Notes: generated by a model not told the origin, from the letters alone. 64,000 bases of DNA from Amycolatopsis alba DSM 44262 (GCF_000384215.1 NZ_KB913032.1:6096588-6160587); one strand, 5' to 3'. Shown: positions 8,352-20,274, counted from the stretch's first letter. Program-made: numbers and translations.

Positions 8352-8822
8352 TCAGGCGTCGCCCGGTTGGGGCCACTGCTGCCCGCGGGTCCACGAGTCC
8401 AGCACCATCAGCGTCTTCGTTCCCGTCACCTGGTGATGCCGCCTGATCTCGTCGATGGTGCGCTGCAGGTGGGCCATGTCCCGGACCCGCAGCCAGACGA
8501 GCGCGTCGGGGTCGCCCGCGATGGTGAACACCGCCTGGGCCTCCGGCATCCGGGTGGTCGTGCGGACGATCTCGCCGACCTTCGTGGTCCCGGTGAACCG
8601 CAGTTCGGTGAACGCCTCGATGCCCCAGCCGAGTTTGGTGTGGTCGATCTGGACGGTGTAGCCGACGATGACGCCGTTCTCCTGCATGCGGTCGATGCGG
8701 CGTTTGACCGCCGCGGTGGACAGCGTGACACGGGCCCCGATGTCCCCCAGCGTGCGCCGGGCGTCTTCCCTCAGTAGTTCGAGGATTTCGCGATCGGTCT
8801 CGTCGATGAGCTGCTCCGCCAT
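8352..8822 (-). CDS. Lrp/AsnC family transcriptional regulator
   Basis: 156 aa from ATG 8822; an in-frame ATG at 8861 is possible but unsupported. N-terminal helix-turn-helix: IDETDREILELLREDARRTL, then VTLSTAAVKRRIDRMQENGV. The C-terminal RAM ligand domain contains GYTVQIDHTKLGW and later AGDPDALVWLRV. Lrp-type proteins bind amino acids or their keto acids and regulate amino-acid metabolism. It is divergent from the indolepyruvate ferredoxin oxidoreductase gene, which consumes aromatic 2-oxo acids. A local role controlling that gene is a reasonable inference. Confidence 0.9.
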   Translation of the reverse strand: MAEQLIDETDREILELLREDARRTLGDIGARVTLSTAAVKRRIDRMQENGVIVGYTVQIDHTKLGWGIEAFTELRFTGTTKVGEIVRTTTRMPEAQAVFTIAGDPDALVWLRVRDMAHLQRTIDEIRRHHQVTGTKTLMVLDSWTRGQQWPQPGDA

Positions 8823-8982
8823 GAGCCAGGATGGTACGCAGACGCAACGGATCTCGGCCATAGGTGAAGATGGGTCGGATTTTTTGCGCGATCGAGAGCA
8901 ATAGACTGCCGCTTGTTGCGGCCGCCTGGCGAGGTCGGGTCTTCTGTCGTGACGTCGCGGGGTGCCGAAGGAGGCAGGTCTG

Positions 8983-11900
8983 GTGGAGCAGTTCACATTG
9001 GAGGACCGGTATCTGCGGGAGGACGGCACCGTCTACCTCAGCGGTGTCCAGGCCCTGGTCCGGATGCTGTTCGACCGGGTGCGGCACGATCGCGCCGCCG
9101 GGGCGTCACCCGCCGTGTTCGTCTCGGGCTACGAGGGATCCCCGCTGGCCGGGTACGACCTCGAACTCGGCCGTCGTTCCGTCCTGCTCGATAAGCACGA
9201 CGTCGTGCACCGCCCCGGCCTGAACGAAGAACTCGCCGCGACGGCGGTGATGGGCAGCCAGCTCACCGCGTCGGTCGGCTCTTCACCCGGCGGGGTCACC
9301 GGCTTCTGGTACGGCAAGGCACCGGGCCTGGACCGGGCGACGGACGCCCTGCGGCACGCCAATCTCGCGGGTACCGATCCGGCGGGTGGCGCGGTCGCGC
9401 TGGTCGGCGACGATCCGAACGCCAAATCGTCGTCGGTGCCCTGCGCTTCCGAACTCGCGCTCGCTGACCTGTCCATGCCGGTGTTCTTCCCGTCCGATTC
9501 CCAGGACGTACTGGACTTCGGGCTGCACGCCGTCGAGCTGTCCAGGGCGAGCGGGCTGTGGTCGTCGATGAAACTCGTGGCGAACGTGGCCGACGCCGCG
9601 AGCACCGCCCACGTCCGGCCGCGGTGGACGGCGCCGGAGCTGGCCAAGGGTTTCACGCCCTACCGGCACAAGCCCAGCTCCCGGCTGCTCGGGACCACGT
9701 TGATGGCGCTCGAACGCAGCCTGTACACCGAACGCCTGCCGCTGGCCGTCGAGTACGTGCGGGCGAGCGGGGTCAACCGGATCGTCCAGGAAGGACCTTC
9801 GGACCGCATCGGCATCGTCACCGCCGGAAAGTCCTATTTGGACCTGATGCAGGCGCTGCGACTGCTCGGCCTGGACGCGGAAGCGTTGTCCCGGCACGGG
9901 ATCCGGATCCTCAAACTCGGCGTCATCCACCCGCTCGAACCGTCGATCGTCCGCCGGTTCGCCGACGGGCTGAGCGAGATCGTCGTGGTGGAGGAGAAGC
10001 GTTCCTTCGTCGAGTCGGCGGTCAAGGAGGTGCTTTACGGCACCGCCGGGGCACCCGCCGTGTACGGCAAGACCGGCCCCGACGGCCGCAGCCTGTGCAC
10101 CGAACTCGGCGAACTCGACCCGGACGTCGTCGCCAGGGTGCTGGCCGGACGGCTGAGCGACCACCACGAAATCCCGTCGGTGACCGCGTGGCGGCAGCAA
10201 CGCCGCCGCGAGCGCATCTCGATCCCGTTGCTGACCAGGACGCCGTACTTCTGCTCCGGCTGCCCGCACAACTCCTCGACCAAAGTGCCCGAGGGCACTG
10301 TCGTGGGTGGCGGCATCGGCTGTCACGCCATGGCGCTGTTCATGGAACCGGAACAGGTCGGGGACGTGGTCGGCCTGACCCAGATGGGTGGCGAGGGCGC
10401 GCAGTGGCTCGGGATGGAGCCGTTCGTCGAGGCCTCGCATTTCGTGCAGAACATCGGTGACGGCACGTTCACCCACTCCGGCAGCCTCGCGGTGCGGGCC
10501 GCGGTGGCCGCCGGGGTGAACATCACCTACAAGATCCTCTACAACGCGACGGTCGCGATGACCGGGGGACAGGACGCCGTCGGCGGGCTTTCGGTGGAGC
10601 GCCTGGCGTCGCTGCTCCTGGTCGAAGGCGTCGCCAAGGTGGTCATCACCAGTGACGAGCCGAAACGGTTCCGCGGCGTCAGCCTGCCTGACGGCGTCGA
10701 GGTCCGGCATCGCGACGAACTGCTGAGCACACAAGAGGAACTGGCCGGTATTTCCGGCGTGACCGTGCTCATCCACGACCAGGAATGCGCCGCGGAGAAG
10801 CGCCGCAAACGACGTCGCGGGAAGCTGGAAACCCCCGCCGCCAAGGTCGTAATCAACGAGCGTGTGTGCGAGGGCTGCGGTGACTGCGGCGAGAAGTCGA
10901 ACTGCCTGTCGGTGCAGCCGGTCAGCACCGAATTCGGCCGCAAGACCGCGATCCACCAGTCATCGTGCAATGTGGACTATTCGTGCCTGGCGGGGGATTG
11001 CCCCTCGTTCATGACGGTGCTGCCCACCGGGCGGAAGCACCGGCGGCGGGCAGGCGAAATCACCGCGGCCGAACTGCCCGAGCCCGAGACCACCGGAACC
11101 GACTTCACCGTGCGGATCACCGGGGTCGGCGGGACCGGCGTGGTCACCGTCGCGCAGATCCTCGCCACCGCCGCCGTGATCGAGGGCAGGCAGGTCCGGA
11201 CGCTGGATCAGACCGGGCTCGCGCAGAAGGGCGGCGCCGTCGTCTCGGATCTGAAGATCACCGCCGAGCCGACGCCGCAGGCCCCGAAGCTCGCGGCCGG
11301 GGAATGCGACCTCTACCTGGCCTGTGACGTCCTCGTCGGCGCGGATCCGGCCCATCTGACGGTGGCGGACCCCGGCCGGACCACTGCCGTCGTCTCCACG
11401 ACCGAGGTGCCGACCGGCCGGATGGTCGTCGACACCACCGTGTCCTTCCCCGACGCCGCCGCCGTACGGGGCGCGATCTCGGAGAATTCGGCGCGAACGG
11501 TGGCGCTCGACGCGCGGGCACTGGCGGAAACCCTGTTCGACGACGACCAGTTCGCCAACATCCTCCAGCTCGGCGCGGCGCACCAGACCGGGGCCATCCC
11601 GCTGGACGCGGCCAGCCTGGAACGCGCGATCGAACTCAACGGGGTCGCCGTCGCGGGCAACCTCCAGGCCTTCCGCCGCGGCAGGCAACTCGTCGCCGAC
11701 CCCGACGCGCTGCACGCGGCGGTCGCCCCGCCCGTCGTCGCCGCGACCCCCGCCCCGTCGGCGGCAGCCCTCCGCGCCCGCGCGCTCGTGCACGCCGAGC
11801 CGGGCTCGGAACTCGCGCGCTTGCTGGACATCCGCGTCCCCGAACTCGTCCGGTACCAGGATGTCCGCTATGCGCGGCAGTACGCCGAGTTCGTCGAACG

Positions 11901-12435
11901 TGTCCGGGTCCTGGAAGACGGCTCGACGGCCGTCACCGAAGCGGTGGCGCGCAACCTGCATAAACTGATGGCCTACAAGGACGAATACGAGGTCGCGCGG
12001 CTTTCGCTCGATCCCGCCGTGCTCGCGGGGATCGAGGCGGAATTCGGCGTAGGCAGCCGCTACGCCTACCGCCTGCACCCGCCCGTCCTCCGCGCGCTCG
12101 GGATGAAGCGGAAGATCGCGCTGGGGCCGAAGTTCCGCCCGGTGTTCGTCGCGCTGCGTGCCGCGCGGAAACTTCGCGGCACGCGCTGGGACCCGTTCGG
12201 CAAGGCACACGTCCGGCAGGTGGAGCGGGAACTCGTCACCCAGTACCGGGAAACGATGCTCACCGCTTTCGGCACCGAGGCCGCCGATCGTGGCAGGCTG
12301 CTGGCGCTGGCCGAGCTGCCCGACCTGGTCCGCGGCTATGAGGACGTCAAACTGGCGAATGTCGAGGCTTATCGCCGGGAACAGTCCGCGCTCCTCGCCG
12401 ATCTCGGGTCCGGGAAAATCCGAATCAAATCCTGA
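8983..12435 (+). CDS. Fused indolepyruvate ferredoxin oxidoreductase (IorA-IorB type)
   Basis: 1150 aa from GTG 8983, chosen for AAGGAGG 8 nt upstream. In order: pyrimidine-binding region with GYEGSPLAGYD, then a TPP-binding domain with CSGCPHNSSTKVPEG and GDGTFTHSG near residue 490. A cysteine-rich Fe-S segment begins at about 625 (CEGCGDCGEKSNC ... C ... CLAGDC). Next is the gamma domain, ITGVGGTGVVTVAQ, near 709, and a long C-terminal region as in proteobacterial and actinobacterial fused enzymes. The family decarboxylates aryl-pyruvates to aryl-acetyl-CoA with ferredoxin reduction. The divergent Lrp gene supports a role in aromatic or branched amino-acid catabolism. Confidence 0.9.
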   Translation: MEQFTLEDRYLREDGTVYLSGVQALVRMLFDRVRHDRAAGASPAVFVSGYEGSPLAGYDLELGRRSVLLDKHDVVHRPGLNEELAATAVMGSQLTASVGSSPGGVTGFWYGKAPGLDRATDALRHANLAGTDPAGGAVALVGDDPNAKSSSVPCASELALADLSMPVFFPSDSQDVLDFGLHAVELSRASGLWSSMKLVANVADAASTAHVRPRWTAPELAKGFTPYRHKPSSRLLGTTLMALERSLYTERLPLAVEYVRASGVNRIVQEGPSDRIGIVTAGKSYLDLMQALRLLGLDAEALSRHGIRILKLGVIHPLEPSIVRRFADGLSEIVVVEEKRSFVESAVKEVLYGTAGAPAVYGKTGPDGRSLCTELGELDPDVVARVLAGRLSDHHEIPSVTAWRQQRRRERISIPLLTRTPYFCSGCPHNSSTKVPEGTVVGGGIGCHAMALFMEPEQVGDVVGLTQMGGEGAQWLGMEPFVEASHFVQNIGDGTFTHSGSLAVRAAVAAGVNITYKILYNATVAMTGGQDAVGGLSVERLASLLLVEGVAKVVITSDEPKRFRGVSLPDGVEVRHRDELLSTQEELAGISGVTVLIHDQECAAEKRRKRRRGKLETPAAKVVINERVCEGCGDCGEKSNCLSVQPVSTEFGRKTAIHQSSCNVDYSCLAGDCPSFMTVLPTGRKHRRRAGEITAAELPEPETTGTDFTVRITGVGGTGVVTVAQILATAAVIEGRQVRTLDQTGLAQKGGAVVSDLKITAEPTPQAPKLAAGECDLYLACDVLVGADPAHLTVADPGRTTAVVSTTEVPTGRMVVDTTVSFPDAAAVRGAISENSARTVALDARALAETLFDDDQFANILQLGAAHQTGAIPLDAASLERAIELNGVAVAGNLQAFRRGRQLVADPDALHAAVAPPVVAATPAPSAAALRARALVHAEPGSELARLLDIRVPELVRYQDVRYARQYAEFVERVRVLEDGSTAVTEAVARNLHKLMAYKDEYEVARLSLDPAVLAGIEAEFGVGSRYAYRLHPPVLRALGMKRKIALGPKFRPVFVALRAARKLRGTRWDPFGKAHVRQVERELVTQYRETMLTAFGTEAADRGRLLALAELPDLVRGYEDVKLANVEAYRREQSALLADLGSGKIRIKS

Positions 12436-12612
12436 CCGGTGAATTCCGTCGTTTTCGCGGTCTTCATTTCCGTATTCCTTTCCGGCTGAAATCCGGACCC
12501 CGGCGAAGACCATCTTGGCCGTGGTTATGACAATTCCTGGGCGGCCGAATGGAGGTTGTGCCTTCCTCGGCGGTGGCAAGACTGGAGATCATTGCCACCG
12601 CGAGGAGGACGG

Positions 12613-14244
12613 ATGAGATTCGACCGAAAGGTGGTCGCCGCCGTGGCGGCCACCGTGCTGATCGCGACGCCGTTGACCGGTTCGGTGTCCATGGCAGGCG
12701 AGCTGACCAGGGGAGATCCACCCGCGCCTGTCTGCTCGCCGGGCACGACGGTGAAGACCGACGACGGTCCGGTATGCGGTGTGACGACCGCCGGGGTCAC
12801 ATCGTGGCAGGGGATCCGTTACGGCGCACCGCCGACCGGGGAGCTGCGCTGGAAGGCGCCGAGACGGCCCGCCCCGTGGACCGAGCCTTTCGCCGCGACC
12901 ACCGAGGGCAACCAGTGCCCGCAACCGCCGAGCTTGGGGCCTGGCTCGGACAACGAAGACTGCCTCAACCTCACCGTCCGCGCGCCCGCCAAACTGGGGC
13001 CAGGGCCGCTCGCGGTGATGGTGCAGATCCACGGAGGCGGCTTCCTGCTGTTGAAGCCGCACGACGCCACCCGCCTGGTGACCGGGGGCAACGTCATCAG
13101 CGTGGAGGTCAACTACCGGCTCGGGATCTTCGGTTTCCTCGCTCACGAGGGATTCGGCGAGCACGCCGGCAACTACGGATTGCTGGACCAGCAGGCCGCG
13201 TTGCGCTGGGTGCAGCGCAACATCGCGCGGTTCGGCGGCGATCCGCGCAACGTCACGATCTACGGTGCTTCCGCCGGCGGCTCGAGCGTCTGCGCCCATA
13301 CGGCGGCGCCGAGTTCGGCGGGCTTGTTCCAGCGCGGTATCGCCCAGAGCGGCGAGTACAACTCGCTGCTCGGCGCGGACACCGTCTGGCAGGCGCAGGA
13401 TTGCAAGGCGAAGCTGCCCACCGAGGAACAGGCGCAGCGCACCGGGGCGAAGTTCGCCGCCGCTCTCGGCTGCGGCGTCGCCGCCGAAGCGGCGGCGTGT
13501 CTGCGCAAGGTTCCGGCGGCGGCCGTCCTCAAACAGGCGGGCCAGGGAAGAGAGCCCGACAACGGCACGGTGGCGCCGATCGTGGACGGGAAGTTCCTGC
13601 CGATGTCACCGGGGGAGGCCTTCGTCACCGGGCACGTCAACGACGTCGCGCTGATCCACGGCGTGGACCGCGACGAGACCCAATTGCCCTCCGCGACGAC
13701 TCCGGCCGACTACGAAAACCTGGTGCGCCAGCAATACGGCGAGCACGCGACCGAGGTCCGCGGTACTTATCCGCTGAAGCGGTTCCCGACGCCCGCGCCG
13801 TTCATCGCCTACCGGACCATCGTGGCCGATTCCAATTCGGTCTGTCCCTCGATACTCAACAGTGAGCGGCTGGCCCGGCACATCCCGGTGTTCGCCTATC
13901 AATTCGACGACACCGACGCTCCGCCGCAGTTCTTCCTCGACCCCACCAAACCGAACGGCGCCTACCATATCGCCGAAATGATGCTGCTGCTCCCCGGCGA
14001 CGCCAAGCTCACCCCCAATCAGCAGGTCCTTTCGGACCAATTGCTCGCGCAGTGGACGGGATTCGCCCGCACCGGTAATCCGACCGTGGACGGCACGCCC
14101 CGCTGGGATCCTTACACCGAGGATGATCCCGTCGTCATGGCGCTCAACGCCGCGGGCGACAGCCAGCTCACCACCGAGATTCCCAAGCAGCACCACTGCG
14201 AAAAGCTCTGGGACCCGCTGACGCCGTTCAACGAGCGTCGCTAG
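12613..14244 (+). CDS. Secreted type-B carboxylesterase
   Basis: 543 aa from ATG 12613, with GAGGAGG just upstream. The signal peptide ends near residue 30 (VAATVLIATPLTGSVSMAG). The carboxylesterase fold is clear: WQGIRYGAPPTGELRWKAP, EDCLNLTVRAP, oxyanion loop VQIHGGGF, and nucleophile elbow YGASAGGSS near residue 220, where the family more often has GESAGG. The acid is probably in GVDRDETQ and the histidine in NGAYHIAEM. The enzyme should hydrolyse esters outside the cell; the substrate is unknown. It stands alone on the plus strand after the oxidoreductase. Confidence 0.9.
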   Translation: MRFDRKVVAAVAATVLIATPLTGSVSMAGELTRGDPPAPVCSPGTTVKTDDGPVCGVTTAGVTSWQGIRYGAPPTGELRWKAPRRPAPWTEPFAATTEGNQCPQPPSLGPGSDNEDCLNLTVRAPAKLGPGPLAVMVQIHGGGFLLLKPHDATRLVTGGNVISVEVNYRLGIFGFLAHEGFGEHAGNYGLLDQQAALRWVQRNIARFGGDPRNVTIYGASAGGSSVCAHTAAPSSAGLFQRGIAQSGEYNSLLGADTVWQAQDCKAKLPTEEQAQRTGAKFAAALGCGVAAEAAACLRKVPAAAVLKQAGQGREPDNGTVAPIVDGKFLPMSPGEAFVTGHVNDVALIHGVDRDETQLPSATTPADYENLVRQQYGEHATEVRGTYPLKRFPTPAPFIAYRTIVADSNSVCPSILNSERLARHIPVFAYQFDDTDAPPQFFLDPTKPNGAYHIAEMMLLLPGDAKLTPNQQVLSDQLLAQWTGFARTGNPTVDGTPRWDPYTEDDPVVMALNAAGDSQLTTEIPKQHHCEKLWDPLTPFNERR

Positions 14245-14333
14245 CTCGCCGGTCGGGTCGAAAAGAACTTGCGCGAGCGGGAGGAGCTGTCACGCTCGAC
14301 GGACTGACCGCGTCGAACCGACCGGCCGTCCGA

Positions 14334-15254
14334 GTGAGGATCCCGTCTTTGAGCACTACGCCCGATCTCGGTCCCATGCCCCGGCGCGTCACCGTGGACG
14401 TGGCGCAGGTACGCCGGTTGATCGCCGAGCAGTTTCCGCGGTGGGACGGCCTTCCGGTCCGGCCCGTGGCCGATGGCGGCTGGGACAACGTCACCTTCCG
14501 GCTCGGCGACGGGATGGTGGTGCGGCTGCCGAGCGCGTCCGAGTACGCCCTCGCCGTCGACAAGGAACAGCACTGGCTGCCGGTGCTCGCCCCGCGACTG
14601 CCGCTCCCCATCCCGGTCCCGCTGGCGAAGGGGCGTCCCGGCGCGGACTACCCCTTCCCGTGGTCGATCTACCCCTGGCTCCAGGGCGAACCGGCGAGCG
14701 CGGACCGCATCGCCGACCCGGTCCGCTTCGCCCTCGAGCTGGCCGGGTTCCTCGCGGCCCTGCAAGGCGTCGATACCGCGGACGGTCCTCAGCCGGGCAA
14801 GCACAACTGGTTCCGGGGCGCCACCCTGCGCACCTACGACGCGACGGCCCGACGCGCGCTGACGACCTTGGAAGGCCACGTCGACGTCGACTCGGCGCGC
14901 GAGATCTGGCAGACCGCGTTGGACACGCCATGGGACCGGAGAGACCGCTGGTTCCACGGCGACATGGCGCCGGGGAACCTCCTGCTCGACGGCGGGGAGC
15001 TGGCGGCGGTCATCGACTTCGGGACCTGCGGTGTCGGCGACCTGTCGTGCGACATGGCCATCGCCTGGACGCTGCTGACCGCCGACGGCAGGCAGGCGTT
15101 CCGCGAGCGGCTGTCCGTCGACGAGGCGACCTGGGCACGCGGACGTGGCTGGGCACTGTGGAAGGTGCTGGTCGCCTGTGCTCAGACCGTCGGTCGGTCC
15201 GATGAGGAATCCGCGAACGCACGCCGTGTCCTTTACGGAATCCTTTCCGGATAA
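14334..15254 (+). CDS. Aminoglycoside phosphotransferase (APH)-family kinase
   Basis: 306 aa from GTG 14334; ATG at 14376 is an alternative, and neither has a good Shine-Dalgarno. The kinase-like fold shows VADGGWDNVTFRLGDGMVVRLPS in the N lobe, the Brenner motif HGDMAPGNLLLD near residue 208 and the metal-binding IDFGTCGVGD. APH-family enzymes phosphorylate aminoglycosides, macrolides or cellular small molecules. This one resembles chromosomal 'putative aminoglycoside phosphotransferase' genes of actinobacteria whose substrates are mostly unknown. No resistance gene is adjacent, so an antibiotic role should not be assumed. Confidence 0.85.
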   Translation: MRIPSLSTTPDLGPMPRRVTVDVAQVRRLIAEQFPRWDGLPVRPVADGGWDNVTFRLGDGMVVRLPSASEYALAVDKEQHWLPVLAPRLPLPIPVPLAKGRPGADYPFPWSIYPWLQGEPASADRIADPVRFALELAGFLAALQGVDTADGPQPGKHNWFRGATLRTYDATARRALTTLEGHVDVDSAREIWQTALDTPWDRRDRWFHGDMAPGNLLLDGGELAAVIDFGTCGVGDLSCDMAIAWTLLTADGRQAFRERLSVDEATWARGRGWALWKVLVACAQTVGRSDEESANARRVLYGILSG

Positions 15255-15404
15255 GCGATCCTTCGCCGCTGAGGGCAAAAATACCGCCCTTCGGCTGTTC
15301 GTGTGGAATGTGATCGCGGCAGAAACCATTTCCGAAGCGAGTGCCTTACGGTCGCACCGGGGGCTGCACATCGCACGCAACCGGATCGGGAATGGGGAGT
15401 CGTC

Positions 15405-16565
15405 ATGATGAGGAATCGTGTGTCCACGGGACGAAGACGGGCGTTGTCGTTGGCGGCGGCGGTGGTGGTGGCCACCGGCGTGATGACGGGGACGGCGCGA
15501 GCCACCCCGATCGGGCCGGTGGATCTGGGCACGCTGCCGGGCGACGACGAAAGTACGGTCCTGGCGGTCAACGAGGCCGGCGTGATGGTGGGGTTGTCGC
15601 AGGCGGGCACGAACCCGAGGCGCGATCATCCGGTTCGCTGGGACGCCAACGGCCAGATCACCGCACTGCCCACGCCGGGCGGCACCGAGGGTCAGGTGCG
15701 CGACATCAACGGCAACGGGGTTTCCGCCGGTTACGTGCTGACCGCGGGCACCGCCGTGCCTGCCCGGTGGGACGCCGCGGGTCAGGCGACGTTGCTCCAG
15801 CTTCCGGCCGGCTACCACAACGCTCTCGCGTGGGCGATCAGCGACACGAACGTCGTCGTCGGGAGCTGGTCGACACCGGACAACCAGTACCACGGCTTCC
15901 GCTGGAACCCGGACGGCACGGTCGCCGATCTGGGCGCCCTGCCCGGCGAGACCTGGAGTATGGCCGAGGACATCTCCGCCGATGGCTCCATCATCGCGGG
16001 CGGCGCCTTCCGCACCGGCGCGAACCAGTCCGCGCGATGGGTGAACGGCGGGCCGATCACCGAGCTGGCGCCGCTGGCCCAGAGCAGCGGGGCGCATGTG
16101 ATCAACAACAGCGGCGTGATCGCCGGGACCGTGCGTGACACCAGCAGCGGGCCCACCATCCCGGCGAGGTGGGACCAGGCAGGCGTGCGGCACCCGATGG
16201 ATTGGCCGAGTCCCCACACGGTCTGGGTCTACGGCATCGGCTCCACCGGCTACGTGGTCGGCTCCGGCTACCTCAATCCGCCCAAGCGGTCGGCCGTGCT
16301 CTGGGACCTCGACGGTCACGTCACAGCCTTGTCCGACGACGGCAAGGGCGCCGACGCCGAATCGGTCAACGCGGACGGCACCGTGGCGGGCACCTTCCAG
16401 AGCCAGGCGACGGTCTGGTTCCGGAGCGGGGAACGCAGGCAACTCGGCAAGCTGCCCGGCGGCACCCGCAGCCAGGCCTACCGGATCACCGACGGCGGCC
16501 GTGTCGCCGGAACCGCCTCCACCGCCTCCGGCAAGAGCCACGCGGTGTACTGGACGCTCGGCTAG
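15405..16565 (+). CDS. Secreted HAF-repeat protein
   Basis: 386 aa from ATG 15405 (ATG 15408 equally possible), with GGGGAG upstream. A signal peptide, ALSLAAAVVVATGVMTGTARA, is followed by about eight degenerate repeats of roughly 40 residues. Each has a 'DLGTLPG'-like turn followed by 'A..IN..G.VVG' (DLGTLPGDD, DLGALPGET, LGKLPGGT). This is the pattern of the 'extracellular repeat, HAF family', probably a beta-propeller-like structure. Function is unknown; the protein is exported. A perfect palindrome 10 nt after the stop probably ends transcription. Confidence 0.88.
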   Translation: MMRNRVSTGRRRALSLAAAVVVATGVMTGTARATPIGPVDLGTLPGDDESTVLAVNEAGVMVGLSQAGTNPRRDHPVRWDANGQITALPTPGGTEGQVRDINGNGVSAGYVLTAGTAVPARWDAAGQATLLQLPAGYHNALAWAISDTNVVVGSWSTPDNQYHGFRWNPDGTVADLGALPGETWSMAEDISADGSIIAGGAFRTGANQSARWVNGGPITELAPLAQSSGAHVINNSGVIAGTVRDTSSGPTIPARWDQAGVRHPMDWPSPHTVWVYGIGSTGYVVGSGYLNPPKRSAVLWDLDGHVTALSDDGKGADAESVNADGTVAGTFQSQATVWFRSGERRQLGKLPGGTRSQAYRITDGGRVAGTASTASGKSHAVYWTLG

Positions 16566-16575
16566 CCCGGTCACA

Positions 16576-16632
16576 GGTCCGTGAAGGCCTCCTTGAGGGA
16601 CTCAGAGTCCCTCAAGGAGGCCTTCACGGACC
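16576..16632. repeat. Perfect palindromic repeat, copy B (28-bp arms, 1-nt loop)
   Basis: Starts GGTCCGTGAAGGCCTCC, has a single A at the centre, and ends with the exact reverse complement. Same family as 450-504 and 38335-38397. It lies just after the HAF-repeat gene and before the MFS gene on the same strand, so it is well placed as a terminator. Confidence 0.9.
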
Positions 16633-16709
16633 AGCGCAGTTCGGACCACCGGATCGGGTGATCATCGAAGTGCGCCGCACCCGGAGCCTGTCTTACGTTG
16701 TGTGCCTGA

Positions 16710-18770
<2,061 letters not shown>

Positions 18771-18778
18771 CCTTTCCC

Positions 18779-19279
18779 TTACCTCTCGAGTGTTTCCAGG
18801 CTTTGGCGGCAGCTGATGGTGATCGGGTGGCGCGCGCCGAGGACTTCGCCGCAGACCGCCAGGGTGGAGCGTTGTTCCTGCTCGGCGGCTTCGCGCCGGC
18901 CGAGGTGGTAGAGCAGGACGCCGTGGTTCACGCGGCGGCCGAGGGTGACCGGATCGTGCTCGCCGAGAGCGGCCACCGAGGCCTCGACCAACCCGCGTTG
19001 TTCGTCGACGGCTTCGCGAGCGTTGCCGGAGTCGAGCAGGAGATAGGCCAGCAGGCTTTGGCTGAACAGGGTTTCCGTGTCGGTCGAACCGAGAGCGCGG
19101 GCGCAGTCGTCTTTGGCGGCGCGTAGCTCACGTTCGGCCTCCTCCAGCCTGCCTGCTCGGTGCAGGGCGAAACCGAGCAGATTCCTGGCTTTCAGCGTCT
19201 CCCGGTGATCCGCGCCGAACCGGCTCGCGGCGTCTGCGACGGCTGTCCGGCGGGCTGGGATCGAAACGCCTTCCGACAT
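18779..19279 (-). CDS. Small tetratricopeptide-repeat protein
   Basis: 166 aa, cytoplasmic, without signal or membrane segment. Three TPR units of the kinesin-light-chain type are visible: HRETLKARNLLGFALHRAGR, DTETLFSQSLLAYLLLDSGN and HDPVTLGRRVNHGVLLYHLGR, each followed by an A/E-rich second helix. The same units form the C termini of actinobacterial NB-ARC/TPR proteins, so this could be a free-standing adaptor or the remnant of a larger protein. It lies 66 nt downstream of the GPP34 gene on the same strand. Its start is set by ATG 19279. Confidence 0.75.
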   Translation of the reverse strand: MSEGVSIPARRTAVADAASRFGADHRETLKARNLLGFALHRAGRLEEAERELRAAKDDCARALGSTDTETLFSQSLLAYLLLDSGNAREAVDEQRGLVEASVAALGEHDPVTLGRRVNHGVLLYHLGRREAAEQEQRSTLAVCGEVLGARHPITISCRQSLETLER

Positions 19280-19345
19280 GCTGCCTCCCCTGGTGGTGAA
19301 CGACCCTCTTGGCCCGAGGGTACGCGCGTCGACCCGGCCTTCCGG

Positions 19346-20029
19346 CTACGTCGTGGTGGTGGCGACGGTGACCGCCACGGCGGCGGTGGACGCCGCGATT
19401 CCCGCGGCGGTACGGATCACGGCGGTGTTGACGGCCGAGGCACCCCAGTTGCCGTTCTCGATCTCCTTCGCGCGCTTGTAGACCTTCGCCGACCACGCGA
19501 GGGCGGGCCGGAGGGAGGGCAGGGCGCCGCTCGCGGAGAGCAGGGCGGTCACCGCCGCGGTGTGCGGGTCGGGAGTCTTGTCCTCCAGCAGCACGGCACG
19601 GATCTCCTCCCGGAGCGCCGTCTCACGCCGCGTGTCGGCCGCGGGCAGTCTCGTCACGGGGAACAGGCCGAGCACCCGCTTCTTTTCACGGCGGATGAGG
19701 CCGCGCTCGATCAGCCTGTCGGTCACCGTCTTCCACAGGTCGCCGCCGATCGCGAGCAGCAGTGGTTGCACGCGCCGGGGTTTCTCGGCGATCTGGTCGT
19801 ACGCGGCCTGCAACAGCGGGTCGGGCAGCGGGCCGTCTCCCGCCGCGATGATTTCGGGACCGTTCAACGCCGAGCCCTTCCCTGTCTCGACCCTGCCGAG
19901 CAGGGCGAGTTCGGTGAGCACGGCGCCGCCGAGGGTGTAGGGCAAGGTGCCCGCCGCCGCGGGGGTCCCTGTCTCGTCGTCGAGCAGCAGCAGGAGCAGA
20001 TCCTCGACGATCAGCAGGTCGTTCTGCAT
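19346..20029 (-). CDS. GPP34 (GOLPH3-like) family phosphoprotein
   Basis: 227 aa from ATG 20029, with GGGGAGA upstream; the longer open frame beyond that is repeat-derived. The GPP34 fold is recognisable: LLIVEDLLLLLLDDETG, TLPYTLGGAVLTELALLGRV, then LIERGLIRREKKRVLGLFPVTRLPAAD and a C-terminal helical region ending in an Ala/Val/Thr-rich hydrophobic tail. In eukaryotes the family binds PI4P at the Golgi. In actinobacteria it is common, membrane-peripheral and of unknown function. A cluster of 21-nt-spaced motifs lies about 250-360 nt upstream. Confidence 0.85.
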   Translation of the reverse strand: MQNDLLIVEDLLLLLLDDETGTPAAAGTLPYTLGGAVLTELALLGRVETGKGSALNGPEIIAAGDGPLPDPLLQAAYDQIAEKPRRVQPLLLAIGGDLWKTVTDRLIERGLIRREKKRVLGLFPVTRLPAADTRRETALREEIRAVLLEDKTPDPHTAAVTALLSASGALPSLRPALAWSAKVYKRAKEIENGNWGASAVNTAVIRTAAGIAASTAAVAVTVATTTT

Positions 20030-20274
20030 GGTTCTCCCCGTTCTCGGCGCCGTCGACAAGAGAGTGGACGGCTTGATTTTCGTACGGGGGCGGCGGCGGG
20101 ACCAGTGATACAGCGTCATACCTGGCCGATTCGCTCGAACGGCTGGTCTTACCCGCAGACGCGATCGGTCTTCGGACGCTCGCCCGTGGTCAGGAACGCT
20201 TGTCCTCGTGCAGCGCCTCGCGGATCCGGTCCATGTCGCGTGCGCCACGAGACTCCGGTTCAACCGGCTGCGGA

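Noticed and set aside
14334..15254. Aminoglycoside-resistance determinant
   Set aside because: Only the general APH-like kinase fold is visible; context and motifs do not identify an antibiotic substrate.
14241..16574. 777-codon open frame on the minus strand
   Set aside because: Antisense to the APH-like and HAF genes and crosses their intergenic gap; composition is wrong-frame.
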